Shown here: piece by piece, positions 1-11,198 of the stretch
How the letters are laid out: each line of letters opens with the position of its first letter
Numbering within the stretch: position 1 is the stretch's first letter
NCBI GenBank assembly: GCA_964036045.1
Contig: OZ038389.1
Coordinates: 65,731,453 to 65,795,452, forward strand
DNA: 64,000 nucleotides
Direction: 5' to 3'
Source of the DNA: Eutreptiella sp. 'Long Island Sound 2002'
Lineage: Eukaryota; Euglenozoa; Euglenophyceae; Eutreptiales; Eutreptiaceae
Made by a program: the position numbers and the translations under genes
The notes under the pieces: model-generated
The model's input: the letters and a program-made list of their open reading frames with translations, nothing else
Databases searched by the model: none
What the model was told of the DNA's origin: nothing

Positions 1-104
1 GACATCTGACGGCGAACGGAAAACATGAAATGAAGCGGAAAATTTACTGCACCAATGTACATCTGAGAATCATTGAAATTCTGATCACATCAGTGTATAA
101 TTGA

Positions 105-1442
105 GTGCTGTCACTGCTGCCGTTACAGCAGGACCTGGAGTGGCGTTTCAAGTTCCCTCCGGGGTACTACGCCATCCTGGATAGGTACTGCAGGGACTGT
201 GCCGTGTGTCGGACCACGAAGAGCCCCAACCACTCCACAGCGGGCAACCCGGTGTATACGGCTATACCGGAGGCCCCTATGCGGTCCGTGGCCATGGATG
301 TATTCGCCATGCCTGAGGTCACCGTGGAAGGAGAGACCTACGACTGTGTCATCCTGGCGGTGGACAGGCACAGCGGGTATATCGTGCCAGTCCCGGGCAA
401 GAAGTCCAAGAAGAAGGACAAGAAGGACAAGCATGGAGTGGGTCTGCAGGCCAAGACCGTTGCTAATGCCATGATCAGGCATTGGCTGACGATTTTCGAT
501 GTCCCAGCTGTCATCTGCAGCGATCGGGGCAGTCGATTCGTGGGAACGTGGTTCAAGACGATGTGCAAGCACATGGGGATTCGGCACGCCAAGACCGTGG
601 CGTACCACAGCCGGTCGAATGGCCGTGCTGAGGTGGCCGGGCGGCAGATGTTCGAGAAGTTCCGCCAGCTGCACATTGACGAACCGGGCCGGAACTGGTA
701 TAACTCGCTGTGGAGAGTGCTCCAAGCGTATCACGACCTTCCGGGACCCACTGGACTGTCGCCCCATCGCATCCTGTTCCTACGGGATCGAGTGTCACGC
801 ACTCTCCCGTGGTTGAACCATGGCAAAGTGGCCCGGGATGCGAACGCTATGATGGCTGAGGCGGACGACACGGCGGCCAAGGTGTGCAAGGCACTTCAGG
901 ACGAGCATGACAAGAGGGCCAAGTACTTCAAGCAGGGAAAGGTCCAGAAGTATGCTCTCCAAGACACCGTGTGGGTGGAGCGGCACCACAAGGATGTCCT
1001 GTCCAGGCATCAGCAGGCATCTTGGTATGTGCCGGGGGTAATCGTGCGGAAGGTCGGGCAGGATGTGTATGCGGTTCGTGTGGGGGATAACAAGATCCTG
1101 GACCGCGACCATACCCAGCTTCGTCCCCGAGCACCCGACCCCAGCGGACGTCCCGTCACCTTCGAGTTCACGGCCGGCGATGTGGACTCGGACGACGAGG
1201 GTGAGGACGACGACTTCACCGCTGAGAAGATCCTGGCGGACAAGCCGGACCCGGGGACGCCTGGGGGTAGGCTTTATAAAGTCCGTTGGAAGGGTTTCGC
1301 CGCATCCAGGGATTCGTGGGAACCTCCGAGCAGTTTTGTGCCGAGGTATACCACGGTCTGGATGGACTACCTAAAGAAAAAGAATATTTCTTTGGATGTC
1401 AAGGACGTGTTGGTCCATTTGGTTGCTGCTGTAGCACCGTAA
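105..1442 (+). CDS. Integrase core and chromodomain of a Ty3/gypsy chromovirus (5' partial)
   Basis: This is the C-terminal part of a retrotransposon polyprotein. The second half of the HHCC zinc-binding domain is present (CRDCAVC near residues 29-35) but its histidines are lost with the truncation. The catalytic triad is visible: D65 in MDVF, D140 in CSDRG and E176 in NGRAEVAGR, with 35 residues between the second D and the E as expected for DD35E integrases. A lysine-rich insert (KKSKKKDKKDKH) follows the first catalytic strand. The C-terminus holds an SH3-like segment, an acidic linker and a chromodomain (FTAEKILA ... YKVRWKGF ... SWEPPSSF, about residues 363-410), which in chromoviruses steers integration to marked chromatin. 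The true start is missing; position 105 is a GTG just after a stop, not a credible initiation site. Confidence 0.88.
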   Translation: MLSLLPLQQDLEWRFKFPPGYYAILDRYCRDCAVCRTTKSPNHSTAGNPVYTAIPEAPMRSVAMDVFAMPEVTVEGETYDCVILAVDRHSGYIVPVPGKKSKKKDKKDKHGVGLQAKTVANAMIRHWLTIFDVPAVICSDRGSRFVGTWFKTMCKHMGIRHAKTVAYHSRSNGRAEVAGRQMFEKFRQLHIDEPGRNWYNSLWRVLQAYHDLPGPTGLSPHRILFLRDRVSRTLPWLNHGKVARDANAMMAEADDTAAKVCKALQDEHDKRAKYFKQGKVQKYALQDTVWVERHHKDVLSRHQQASWYVPGVIVRKVGQDVYAVRVGDNKILDRDHTQLRPRAPDPSGRPVTFEFTAGDVDSDDEGEDDDFTAEKILADKPDPGTPGGRLYKVRWKGFAASRDSWEPPSSFVPRYTTVWMDYLKKKNISLDVKDVLVHLVAAVAP

Positions 1443-1825
1443 TGGATCCCCCCTTGGCATTTTGTTTGTTTCTGTGCTTGGGGAGACAAGTGAGGGCGTT
1501 CATCCGGGGATTTTTCGGCCTTGATTGGCCATATACCCCCTTCACTCGATCTCCACATATATATTTTACTGTGGTATACTTATTTAGGTCGACCGACGAC
1601 GTTTTTCTATCTTTGATCCCCTTGGTCCATGTTGTAGATCAAGAGGAGACCGGATATGGCGTAGGGCACCGATTATCAGTGTCCTCACCCCTCCCTTGGG
1701 GCATGGGGGACGCCTACGACGTGTGTGGGGCCTCCATGTGTCCTTGGGACATGGAGGGGGGGGTTGGAGCCCACTGGGGTCCTCCCGTCCTCTCTTCAAT
1801 GACTTCCGAGCGGTAACAACGCTCT

Positions 1826-1836
1826 GAGAAGGGGGG
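1826..1836 (+). other. Polypurine tract of E1
   Basis: GAGAAGGGGGG lies directly before the LTR start TGAAGCCGG. The same tract plus LTR start recurs in element A (35669-35677) and, on the minus strand, in element D (49496 onward), which defines the plus-strand priming site and the LTR boundary. Confidence 0.7.
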
Positions 1837-4190
1837 TGAAGCCGGTTCGGACCCCCGTGGCCATCTTGGGGTCACTTGGGGTGTGTATCTATGTGCCGGC
1901 AAGCCGCCATTGGCTGATATCATACTCTCCCATCCACCTGACCTAACCCGATGTGATAGTGTGATAGGTTTGGCCATTCCGGCTATGAGCGGCCATATTC
2001 AGAACCGAGGCGCCGCCAGCGGAGATTTATATATCGGAATATCAGGAATCAACAGGGTTTTATTATCGTAATGTTTCCGTAATTTTTCAGCCTTTCGTCC
2101 TGATGGTCAATGTATCGGCGACTGTCAGTTGGCTCGCGATTTTGCGTTAACCGATTGGTTAACTGTTATTTCCAGATATTTTGGCGGATACTCCGTTGAA
2201 GGGTCAGATTTCATCAGCAAAGGGTTCGTTGCTTCCGCAATTTTCTAAATAAGCACTCGAAATTTTAATCTGAATTTTTCGCGATGTCGAAATCGGATTT
2301 TCGACTTCGACATCGCCGCACTTGATTTGGACTTCTTCGAGTGGTCATACTCTTTTCCCTATGCCCGAATCAGGTTTCCCTTATGCTTGCCACCCATTTG
2401 GCTTGGAGATATAAGGGAAACAAAAGTGAATCGTGGGACCACTTTGAAGGACCATATCTACGCGCGAGTGTGAGGAAAGAGAATAAGGAAGGTTGGGTTG
2501 CAAGCGCCTTAGTCTCAAGTTAATTTAGGAAGCATCAAACGCCTTTGGTGCGCACACATGCCCGGTGTAGCAAGGGAAAAGGGTCAAGAGGGTATAAAGT
2601 GATATATAACTCTTGGACCGTGCAACCGAATATTTTAATGCGACTTTCGAGTGTGCCGCATGAGTGTTGGGGTTGTATAGCAACTTTCCTTGGGTTCCTA
2701 CGTATTTTTAACGTGAAGTTATGTCCATGGAGGGACATGGCATATCATGGTGGGAGCCACATTTTGAGGGTATGTGTTATATGCATGGTATATGTTTGAT
2801 ATGCTCACGCCCATGTTATATATCTTCGTGTGGCCAAAGAGATGGGGAGCCATACGTGACAAGGGCTTTGCCCATGTCCCAATTGTGGAATTCAAAGCGC
2901 TAGACCAAGTCTACCGCATATGTATTGCTCATGGTATGTTTGGAAAAGAGATCCATGAGTGCACTCCCATTTTCATGGGGCATGTAGATATGAGTGGCGA
3001 AGGTATCTCCATGCGCCCGATTGGGGATCCAAGTGGGGGAATTGTTCGCAAATGGTTCCAATCATTTGTGTATTGAACCATGAGCGGATATCATGGGTGA
3101 GCATAGAGATATACTATCATGACAACTTGGTATTCGGACATATTTTCGTGTTTTTGACCTCAATTTTTGCTCATTTTTGCGTTTTGTGTACTTACCTGGT
3201 CGGCAAACAGCAAGAAGCCCATGGAGAGTCGAACCATGGTATGTTGTTCATATGTTGGCATATGCTTTGGAGTTGAACACCACCATATGCCGGATCGAGT
3301 ACTCCATTTGGCTTGGCACACGAAGGATTACAAAAATTGGTCTCAAGATCATGGGCTGACTTGGGCAGTGCGTGGCGCCCATATCCGAAGGGGTTTCGAG
3401 GGTAAAATGGGGATGTACATGGGCATTGGCCTTTGGTCTCTATCCTCCATGAATACTAGACTTCGATTCCATGCTTGCTTTGAGCCTTCGGATAAGTGGT
3501 AATCTCAATTTTGAGCATATATTTGATATATGGCCAATATGGTGTGAATTGGCAGTTTTGTGGCAGGTTATGAGTTCAAACTCATGGGGCATATCTCCAA
3601 GCCCATTCGACTCCAAGTCCAACCAAGGTTATGTCAGGGTAGGGCATGGTCCTGAGTGCCACTCTAGGCCCTGACACGGCACCTCCCCTATTGGGCTAGG
3701 ATTTAGAGGCTTGGGAGTGAACACATTTTTGGGGTTTATGTAGTGACTTTTGATACATGGCATTTAACCATCTTATTGGACTGGGTTCAGGGCATCATGT
3801 TGGTGATTCAAGGGAAGGTCTTGAGTCCAGGGAATGAGGGGTCTATGGCTGTGATTGTGTAAGTTTCCATCTTTCCCCAACTTTGCTTTATTTGTGTTCA
3901 TATGCCAATTTCAGGGCTTTCTTCCTTGGTGCAATTCTTGTACATGCCCGCCATCGTGAGACCATCGATGTGCTGAACGGAAGCCCGCAGCCTGATTTGG
4001 ATTGTGAATTGGGTTATTGCTGTATTTGTGGGATCTGGTTGCCATTCAGGGTTGAAGGAGGATTTTATTTTCTATATTTTTGGATTTGGAACCTTGGATT
4101 TTGAGCAATGCAATCGTTGATCAGGAGCAAATCGGCAGGGGTTACAGGCGGAAGGGGTACAGCGGGGGCCGGTCCTGGTAGGGACCTTCT
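1837..4190 (+). repeat. 3' LTR of E1 (right end approximate)
   Basis: It begins TGAAGCCGG after the polypurine tract. A block beginning near 2010 (GCCAGCGGAGATTT, then ATATCAGGAATCAACAGGG) matches the LTRs of element A at about 21547 and 35794, and weaker similarity continues for over 1 kb. No second copy is present, so the right end cannot be fixed by alignment. No convincing gene lies inside. Confidence 0.6.
2281..2316 (+). other. Conserved LTR stem-loop (E1 copy)
   Basis: GCGATGTCGAA (2281-2291) is the exact reverse complement of TTCGACATCGC (2306-2316), an 11-bp stem with a 14-nt loop. An overlapping alternative hairpin, GTCGAAA with TTTCGAC, can form within the same segment. The counterpart in element A's 3' LTR (36062-36095) keeps the stem with a compensatory C-G to G-C change below GATG. 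Confidence 0.6.
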
Positions 4191-5744
4191 TTAACATACG
4201 GACAGTGTCAAGAGGGTGCCAATCAGTGTCGCCGGCACTATCTTGATCGCGAAGGATGCAGCGGGGTGCTTTGCTTCGCACGCCACCAGAGTGCAGTCCA
4301 CTAAACTTTCTTTTCCGTGCAAGTTGCCTGCCCTTAGGGGCAAGACGGCTATTGGATGTTGCAATGCGATCTTCAATGGTTTTCGTGAAGCGGGAATTTT
4401 CTCATTTGATTTTGCCATGTATGTGGCTCATGCCCCTCGAAACCGCATCCGTCACACTGCACCCGTTGCATGCCCTCAACCCGTTCCTTTTTCCGTACCA
4501 ACACGATTAGCACATGAGGCACCACTAGCACGATCAGAGGACCAGACAGTGTGATGACAGGCTGGCACGCAGTGCAGCGGTCGCCAGATCAATGACGCCT
4601 AGCGAGCAGAGCGCGACGTGTACTCCCTACGCTTAGGGCGTTTTGTAACATCAGATGATTTCATGCATGCAGCATCAGCACAACACAATGCAGTCGCAAT
4701 GCACCATCCAACCACCGCATTGCAGCATCTAGCAGTCAGATTGCATTTGCGTTGTCGACCCCAGATGCCAGGCCTCACAAAACATATGTATTGTGGTTGG
4801 GGCTGCGCAGGTTCCTGGCATCTTGATGACGTGGAAGCACGACGGCGGTGGCCTTGTTCTTTCCTTTTCGCAAAGCGTTGAGCTTTTGTAGCCAGCGGGA
4901 CGGGGTATAGGACAGCCTGCAAGTGTCGGTGTGTGTTTTCCGGCATACTTTCAGACATTATGCGGTACGGACACACGATCTGAAGCACTTAGGTCTTTTG
5001 GGCAACCTCTCTGCTACCGTTACCGGCAAATTGTCCCACCTTTGCCGGCTTGGTTCAAACCTCAGACGTCTTCCGACAAGCTGCAGACCTTTTCCAGCAC
5101 AATTTGGTAAGACCTCAGACCTTTTCCAGCACACTTTGGGTGGCTCTCAGACCTTTTCCGGCACCTCTTTTTGAACGGAGACGCGTTGCGGCAGACCTAC
5201 GGCAAACTTGAAAAGACTTTCGGCCACTTCACTTACCATTTCACCAGGGTACACCAAATTGGGCAGCATCTGCGTAAGACATCAGAAATACTTGTGCTTG
5301 AGACTGCAATTCTCACGACTGAAGTACAGAATAATTAAAGTAAGTTGTTTTCTAAATGTTTACATTGATTTCTGCATAAGAATCTTGATGGAAGCATAGG
5401 AAGGCAATGACAATTAGGGCACGTTAGGCGGTGGCGAGAATTCTGCGGCAGTTTACCAGGCGCGAAATCCGGCTTCTGGCAAATTTACATCGGAAAACAG
5501 GAAATAATTGTGTTGCTCTTTTAATTATCTCTAACATAAATTCTAACCAACTTCTGCCTTTACGGCAATCGTCGATTTTGGCCAGCACAAAAGTGCTGCA
5601 CTATTTGAGCAGTTTACCTTATTGGCATACCATCAAATTTGGTTGCAGTTGTACATTCAATGACTTGCCGCCGTGGTTAAAAAACATAAGTTGAACATTC
5701 GTGCTCCTAAGTGAATCAACCTGGTCAACCGCTTTGGTGAGACC
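4191..5744. other. Intergenic stretch with short tandem repeat, no gene seen
   Basis: I see no long conserved coding frame here. About three imperfect copies of a roughly 33-bp unit containing CAGACCTTTTCC lie at 5082-5170. The rest is unremarkable. Confidence 0.5.
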
Positions 5745-6236
5745 ATGTTCCGGTACACCCGTGTCCGCCTAGCCGAGAATGAACGCACAAGCTGCTTGCA
5801 CATGGAAGCATATATCCGCCGCCTTAGTCATTTTTGCGATGAGCCTTATACCCATTATACAAACCATGGTCCTCACTTTAGGGAGTTTGCACGCCTCATT
5901 GAAGATGATAAGGAAAAAGGGCTCAAACAATATAATGTAGATAAGGCGGCACTCCTCTTAGACAAGTGCCATGAAGAGGAATGTAAAGAGAAGGTAGTGG
6001 AGCGAGATGCAACAATATGTGATGCCCTTGATCGTTGTAGCTTGTTGCATAATCCCAGTCTTAAGAAGTTATCTGTAGATGTCTTGAAGGGTGCCATTAA
6101 AGCGATCAAGGCCTCTTCAACATTTCGGCATGCAGGATTGAGGGTGGGAGGGAACCGTGCCTCTTTGTTGGATCAAATTGAGGCTCATCCGGAACCTTAT
6201 GAAGCCCAAGATCCGTCTTTTGTATACAAAGCATGA
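5745..6236 (+). CDS. Hypothetical protein with SAP-like C-terminal motif
   Basis: This is a 163-codon frame starting at an ATG and ending in TGA; I do not recognise the family. The middle is rich in Lys/Glu/Cys and probably helical. Residues about 104-145 (LKKLSVDVLKGAIKAI ... GLRVGGNRASLLDQI) look like a SAP motif, a small helix-turn-helix DNA-binding element of the pattern leucine-rich helix, then G-L-x-V-x-G-N-x-A-x-L. It could be a small host gene, an exon of a larger gene, or a transposon remnant. It lies about 870 bp upstream of NOP14 on the same strand. Confidence 0.4.
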   Translation: MFRYTRVRLAENERTSCLHMEAYIRRLSHFCDEPYTHYTNHGPHFREFARLIEDDKEKGLKQYNVDKAALLLDKCHEEECKEKVVERDATICDALDRCSLLHNPSLKKLSVDVLKGAIKAIKASSTFRHAGLRVGGNRASLLDQIEAHPEPYEAQDPSFVYKA

Positions 6237-7105
6237 TTGGAATGCCTTTATTGAGTATGGTGCAATATGCTTCCGTCAATGCAAGTTGCGGCCTAGGGTA
6301 GGGTTTTGCTGCTGTCTGAACAGGTCCAGACAGGTAGGAGGGAGACACCCGAAGGGCTCGGGGGGGTCGAAAATGAACCGTGGATTTCCCGTATGCGCCG
6401 CTTTGCCCTATCAATTCTACGGATGTGAGGCCCCCAGTCTAACGGTGTACGGGAAATACACACGTAGCACGAGTTATGAGCCGTCGGATTTTCGGCCTCC
6501 CTAGTATTCCCTAGGCAGCGGTTGGACAAGCTGATCGGTTACTGCGTGCTGTCGGGGCCCCACATGCGCCACTCCCCACGCTCAGAAGAATACCGCGGCC
6601 CTGCCGGGGCCAAGTGAAAAAGTTGCCCTGGGCGCCATGCGCACTTTGTGCACTTGTGCTTATGTGAGTGTCTCGGAAAAAGTCTCGTAATGTTCCAAAT
6701 GCTTCCAACCAGTCCATATAGGAAAAATGTCGTCGTGTCCCAATTGGTGGCCCAGAAGTCTTGTGGAATGTTCCAATTGGCTTGATTTCGGCCGGGACAT
6801 TGCTTTGTTGCAAGTGTGGCGCGAGGCTTGCACCAGTAGAAGATGAAGAATTGAAGGTGGACTGCATCACACGATGTTTTTGCACTGCAACGCACGCGAC
6901 TGTGAGGCCACCAACTTTGCTCTTTGTAGTGCACCCCTCACCTGCCTTTCTTGTGTGTTCCTCCTGTTCCTCTTGTGTACTCCTCCCACCCTTGGTCTGT
7001 TCCACAACCAACCGTACATCGTGCATGCCAAGCTCTTTCACAACAGAGCCGTCATGAGATGCATCCTTCAATCCTCGGCTCAGGTTGCTCTAGGCAGTTC
7101 GCAAC
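6237..7105 (+). other. Intergenic region upstream of NOP14
   Basis: No conserved coding frame is evident. The region must contain the NOP14 promoter and 5' UTR, but I see no TATA box or other element I can defend. Confidence 0.4.
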
Positions 7106-9715
7106 ATGGCTGCCGGAAGTGACGGGAAGAAAAAGAAAGCCAAAAAGGGTGGCCTCCGCAAAAAAAATGCAGCGAAACGGGCCAAGAAGCTGGGCGCACA
7201 AGCGCAGGAGGATTTCAGCTTCGAAAACCCAAGGGACCGAAAGGGTGTTGCTGGCATGGAGCTTCGCAAGCGCACATTGGGCGTCGAATTCGAGAATCGA
7301 AATAAGAATAATGTGTTCATTGACAAACGCGATCCGCAAGACAAAAGCAGCAACGACGAAGATCGCATGTGGGAGCGTCTGGTGCGACACCGCCAACAGC
7401 TTGCCAAACGGAAACGGAGTGTGTTTGACTTGGAAACCCAAGAATCTACCATGTATGAAGAGGATTCGCTCGGGGTCAGAACCAGCCACGCTGAAGTGCC
7501 CATTTCCCCAGAGGAAAAGGATGACGAGGACGGGCCCAAAAAGAAAAAGACCAGAAAGGAAGTCATGCAAGAGATCATGCTGAAAAGCAAAATGGGTAAG
7601 ATGGAGCGGCACGCTGAGAGGGAACAAGAAAGGGCGGATCTGAAGGAAGTAGACCAGGCATTCGATGATATCAAGAGTTTGTTGAAACCCAACACTTCGC
7701 TTGGTGCCTTCCGACTGCTAGGCAATCCCATGGAATCCACTACCGTTCACGATTCACTGGCCCCCGCACCTGCAGAAGGTGGATCTTCGCAGGTTGCAAA
7801 AGGACTACTCCGTGGTGGACAAAACAGCGGAAGTCAGCATAAGCGGGTCACCATTGTTCTCCCCGATGGAGAACAGTTCAACCCAAGTGCACATGTACCC
7901 GAGGCAAACCAAATACAGGCAGAGAGCTCCACAGAGCCACAGTCCGGTGAAATTTCTACAGGGATTGACGAAGAGGAGGGACATGGGAACGACAGTACGG
8001 AGGGCACCGGTGTGGACAATGAATACAAGCCGCGTTTGTCCCTTGCAGAAATTCAGTCGGCGTCTTTTGACGAGTTAGAGGCCATCTTTGCGCAGGATGC
8101 GCGAAGTGGTCGTGCAACGTCCCGTACCCCCACGGACGCAGAAGTGTTGGCCGCGGCACGGGCAAGTATGGATAAACTGACGGAAGCGAAAGAGGCGAGA
8201 ATGTGTGGCGATGACTTGGCTGAAGATGAGGAAGCAGACAAGCAAACCCCAGGAGAGGAGGACAAGCAAGGGGATGTGGAGCGAGAGCTCGACGCGGAAA
8301 ATGCGGCAAAGAGCGTCCTGGGGGACCTCCTCCAAGAGTTTGAAGACTGCTGTAAACAAGGCAGCGAAGTGGATATTGAGAAGCTTGATTCCGTCACACA
8401 GCACATTGTCCAGGTTACCCGTGTTCATAACCAGGCTGCTGCCGGGACCATTCACCCGGTTTTGCACACCCTGTACGAAGAGTGGCAAATGAGAGCCCTC
8501 AAGGCTAAGAAGGACCCAAGCCTCAGTCAACCCTCTGTTTGCTTTGCTGATATTTTTGGTGCTATGTTTGCCAAGTTGCTGATGGTCTGCTTCCCTGTCA
8601 CTGATGCACGGCACCCCATTTGCACGCCGCTGTCAATATGGTTGAGCGGGACCTTGGCACAGAATTCAATTTTATCCCTCCATCAGGTCAGTCTGGCGTT
8701 GTTTCGGCTCACGTTGGTGTTGGAATTTGTGACAGAAGCGGAAAGATTTTGTCAGGAACCTTTCTTCATCCTCTGCAACCTTTTGACCTTGTGTTGTCCA
8801 GGCCAGACTGACGCGCCGGGCGATTCTGAGACCAGTGCCGACGGGTTCGAGCGACGCAATCCATGGTTGCCTCGAACTGTCCATGAGCTTCCCGTGACCC
8901 TTGGGCTGCTGCATATCGACCCCGGGGAGGTGACAAAAATACCTCAGCTGGAGGAGGGATGCACCCCTGATCAGGCAGACCAGGGAGCAATTTTTGGAGA
9001 TGAAAGCATACCTCGTTTGCAGCTCACAAGGGTTCTATTGTCTGAGCCAGATGCAACCCCCATGGTCAAGGCCCAGTTGTTGAAGGCCGTGTTGCAGCAC
9101 GTAAATTTCTTTCATACGATATATTGCAACCACCCAGCTTATCCCGAAATGTTTGGAATGGTGCTTCAGACGTTACAAAACGTAGTGCATGCTGTTCCCA
9201 GTGTGCTTGCAAAGAGGTGCAAGGCTTTGATGGCAGAAATTGAGAGGATTACTGATGTAGTGCGCAGCCAAAGACGGCCAATAACAATGAGGGTTCGCAG
9301 ACCTATTCCCCTGAAACTGTTGGAGCCTCTCATTACGCTGCCTGGGGATGCCAAAGAAAAGAGGGCAAACAGAACAAAGCGGGAGGAGAAGAAGGAATAC
9401 AGGCGTCACCTGAAGGCAGCTGTGAAGGCCATTCGTGGCGACGCGAGGTATTTGCAGCAGGCCCGTGAAGCTGAAGCCGCCAAAGACGACGAAATCCGCA
9501 CCGCAAAATACAACAGCTTGGTGAGTGATTTGCAGGAGCAGAGGCACATGGTTGGTCAATATGAGACTCCGTGGTCCAAGAAGCTGGTGAAGTTGCAGAG
9601 GGAGAAGATGATTACTGCTCATCAGGCTGAAAAGGCCCGGCAGAAGGACGAAAGGGAGGCTAAGGCAAAAGAGGCAAGAGAACGATTGAAGTCGGACAGG
9701 TTTTCTCGGCGCTAG
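7106..9715 (+). CDS. NOP14: Nucleolar protein 14 (NOP14), small-subunit ribosome biogenesis factor
   Basis: NOP14 is a nucleolar component of the SSU processome / 90S pre-ribosome, required for 18S rRNA maturation and 40S assembly. The 869-codon frame matches the usual family length (just over 800 residues). In order: a very basic N-terminus (KKKKAKKGG, residues 8-16); the family signature region with an ENP segment and ELRKRTLGVEFENRNKNNVFIDKR (residues about 51-74), then RMWERLVRH; a KKTRKEVMQEIMLKSKMGKMER block (about 149-170); an acidic middle with several Glu/Asp-rich runs; a hydrophobic helical central region; and a conserved C-terminus from ITMRVRRPIPLKLLEP (about 729) through a highly charged Lys/Arg/Glu coiled-coil tail. 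ATG 7106 is the first in-frame ATG and yields the expected basic start. There is no intron. This is the only confidently assigned host gene. Confidence 0.93.
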   Translation: MAAGSDGKKKKAKKGGLRKKNAAKRAKKLGAQAQEDFSFENPRDRKGVAGMELRKRTLGVEFENRNKNNVFIDKRDPQDKSSNDEDRMWERLVRHRQQLAKRKRSVFDLETQESTMYEEDSLGVRTSHAEVPISPEEKDDEDGPKKKKTRKEVMQEIMLKSKMGKMERHAEREQERADLKEVDQAFDDIKSLLKPNTSLGAFRLLGNPMESTTVHDSLAPAPAEGGSSQVAKGLLRGGQNSGSQHKRVTIVLPDGEQFNPSAHVPEANQIQAESSTEPQSGEISTGIDEEEGHGNDSTEGTGVDNEYKPRLSLAEIQSASFDELEAIFAQDARSGRATSRTPTDAEVLAAARASMDKLTEAKEARMCGDDLAEDEEADKQTPGEEDKQGDVERELDAENAAKSVLGDLLQEFEDCCKQGSEVDIEKLDSVTQHIVQVTRVHNQAAAGTIHPVLHTLYEEWQMRALKAKKDPSLSQPSVCFADIFGAMFAKLLMVCFPVTDARHPICTPLSIWLSGTLAQNSILSLHQVSLALFRLTLVLEFVTEAERFCQEPFFILCNLLTLCCPGQTDAPGDSETSADGFERRNPWLPRTVHELPVTLGLLHIDPGEVTKIPQLEEGCTPDQADQGAIFGDESIPRLQLTRVLLSEPDATPMVKAQLLKAVLQHVNFFHTIYCNHPAYPEMFGMVLQTLQNVVHAVPSVLAKRCKALMAEIERITDVVRSQRRPITMRVRRPIPLKLLEPLITLPGDAKEKRANRTKREEKKEYRRHLKAAVKAIRGDARYLQQAREAEAAKDDEIRTAKYNSLVSDLQEQRHMVGQYETPWSKKLVKLQREKMITAHQAEKARQKDEREAKAKEARERLKSDRFSRR

Positions 9716-10573
9716 TACGTTCTGTACGGTTGACGGCTTGTGGCCCTTCCAAAGACTGCTGGGAAAGCGTACAGTTGATCAAACAGTCCCGTGGAATCGC
9801 CTGCATCTCTAAGCCAAGAGGCTGCATTCCCCATACAGGCTGCCCCGCACCGAGGTTACCTAGACAATGCTCTGCGACGGGGATTGGAGGGCAATGTCAG
9901 ACGTCAAGTAGAGTGGGGCACGAAACACGACAGTTGGTTCACTAACCGAAAGGCATAGGAAATGTTAGCCCTAACCCCAGCTGTGCAGATCGAATATGAG
10001 GGAGGTATGTAGTGGGAGGGAGCACAGGCTTCCCCGGCCTCAGCCAAATGCCACGAGCGTTGTTCTGATGTTTCAATTCGGGATCCCCTTTGGGCGGTAC
10101 TCGGGTTTTGGAGAATGGATTGGGCCAAGGCAGGGATGCGCGGCAGTACAGATGGCCACTCACTGAGTCGTTTCCCTGTGATCAGGAAAGCTTGCAACTG
10201 GCCCCCGGAGGCCCTCGCCTGCTTTGTGGGGTAAATTGCCTCGCCAGTTGAGTCCACAATCATAACATCCGGCACGTTTTCGATCCACATTCGATGTTGT
10301 GGCAACGCTGCGCACCACAACCTTGCGGAGACGTGTTGAATGTCTGTGGTTGTATTCCTCGCCTCTGTTGCAGTGGGTCCCCGGTCTCTTCCTCAGTTTT
10401 TCAACGAGCAATCAGTGCAAGGGTGGAAATGGACAGACTGACAACAGACATCCAACACAACATCTCACACGGCACCATCCATGCCTAAACCTCAGCACGC
10501 ACGGTATAGGCTCCTCGCATAGTTGCTGACCTGAATGAATCCGACAGGCGCCCAGGGACAGCACAATCAGGGT
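9716..10573. other. Intergenic region downstream of NOP14
   Basis: It contains the 3' UTR of NOP14 and then sequence without a credible gene; no polyadenylation signal was identified with confidence. Confidence 0.4.
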
Positions 10574-10923
10574 TGGTGAAAATTTTCAAATGGGGGGTGG
10601 GGGCGTTCGAGCCCCCACCCCAAAAATGGGGCGAAAGGGGCTCTCGTGACCGAAGGTATGTTCTTGGAAAACCAGATTGAAATCGGGCAAAGCAACGCGA
10701 AGCGGCTTTGAAACATATAGTGTTGTCCCTCCCCCAGAAGGCCCCGAAAAGCAAAGACATGCAGTTGGTTTTGTGCTTTGCCAGTGCGTTTTCGTTTTCT
10801 CGCACCTATTTCCATCGTTTTTGTCTCTCCCCCCCCCCTCTTTCCGCATCCCGAAGCCCCCATGGGGGGGTTTCCCCGAAAATACGCTTGAACCCCTCCC
10901 CCCCCCAAAATGAATTTTCCCAA
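10574..10923. mobile_element. MITE-like foldback element with G-rich terminal inverted repeats
   Basis: The left end (TTGGTGAAAATTTTCAAA then a G run, to about 10612) and the reverse complement of the right end (from about 10886) align over roughly 38 bp with a few mismatches, giving an approximately 350-bp unit with inverted ends and no coding capacity. Inside the left arm is a near-perfect hairpin, 10594-10604 with 10611-10621. No target duplication could be assigned, so this is an inference from structure. Confidence 0.45.
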
Positions 10924-11198
10924 CGCCCAGAGCTGATATTGGTTGGTTGTTGGTTGCATGGTTGCTCTTCCTCAATTAACACCAAAGCCTGCCCTCTTGG
11001 AGGGTGGGTGTGGACCGCACAGTTTTACCACTCATTTGTTGAATGCCAGGTTTCAGGCTGTCTGGTGAGTTGGCATCACGAACCACACGCCAAGGTGCCA
11101 GAAATAACAGACCAGGGTTATTAGTGACCCTAACCAAGTGATTACTTAAGACAGAGGGAAGCCGAAGGCAAGTGCAGTTTGGCAAACTGAGGCAGGAG

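Larger units (their letters stand above)
105..4190 (+). mobile_element. E1: 5'-truncated Ty3/gypsy chromovirus, 3' half plus 3' LTR
   Basis: The element enters abruptly inside the integrase zinc-binding region; an in-frame TGA at 102-104 and unrelated sequence lie upstream, so the 5' LTR, gag, protease, reverse transcriptase and RNase H are absent. What remains is integrase core, chromodomain, a 3' untranslated stretch of about 380 bp, a polypurine tract and an LTR starting at 1837. The LTR is clearly homologous to, but well diverged from, the LTR of element A (21431-24376), and the integrase is also A-like, so E1 is a sister family of A. The right end is uncertain: I place it near 4190, where similarity to A has faded and a GGTCC/GGGACC inverted motif occurs. 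Confidence 0.75.

Noticed and set aside
123-767. Minus-strand open frame of 214 codons opposite the E1 integrase
   Set aside because: It is the antisense shadow of a strongly supported integrase; no motif of its own.
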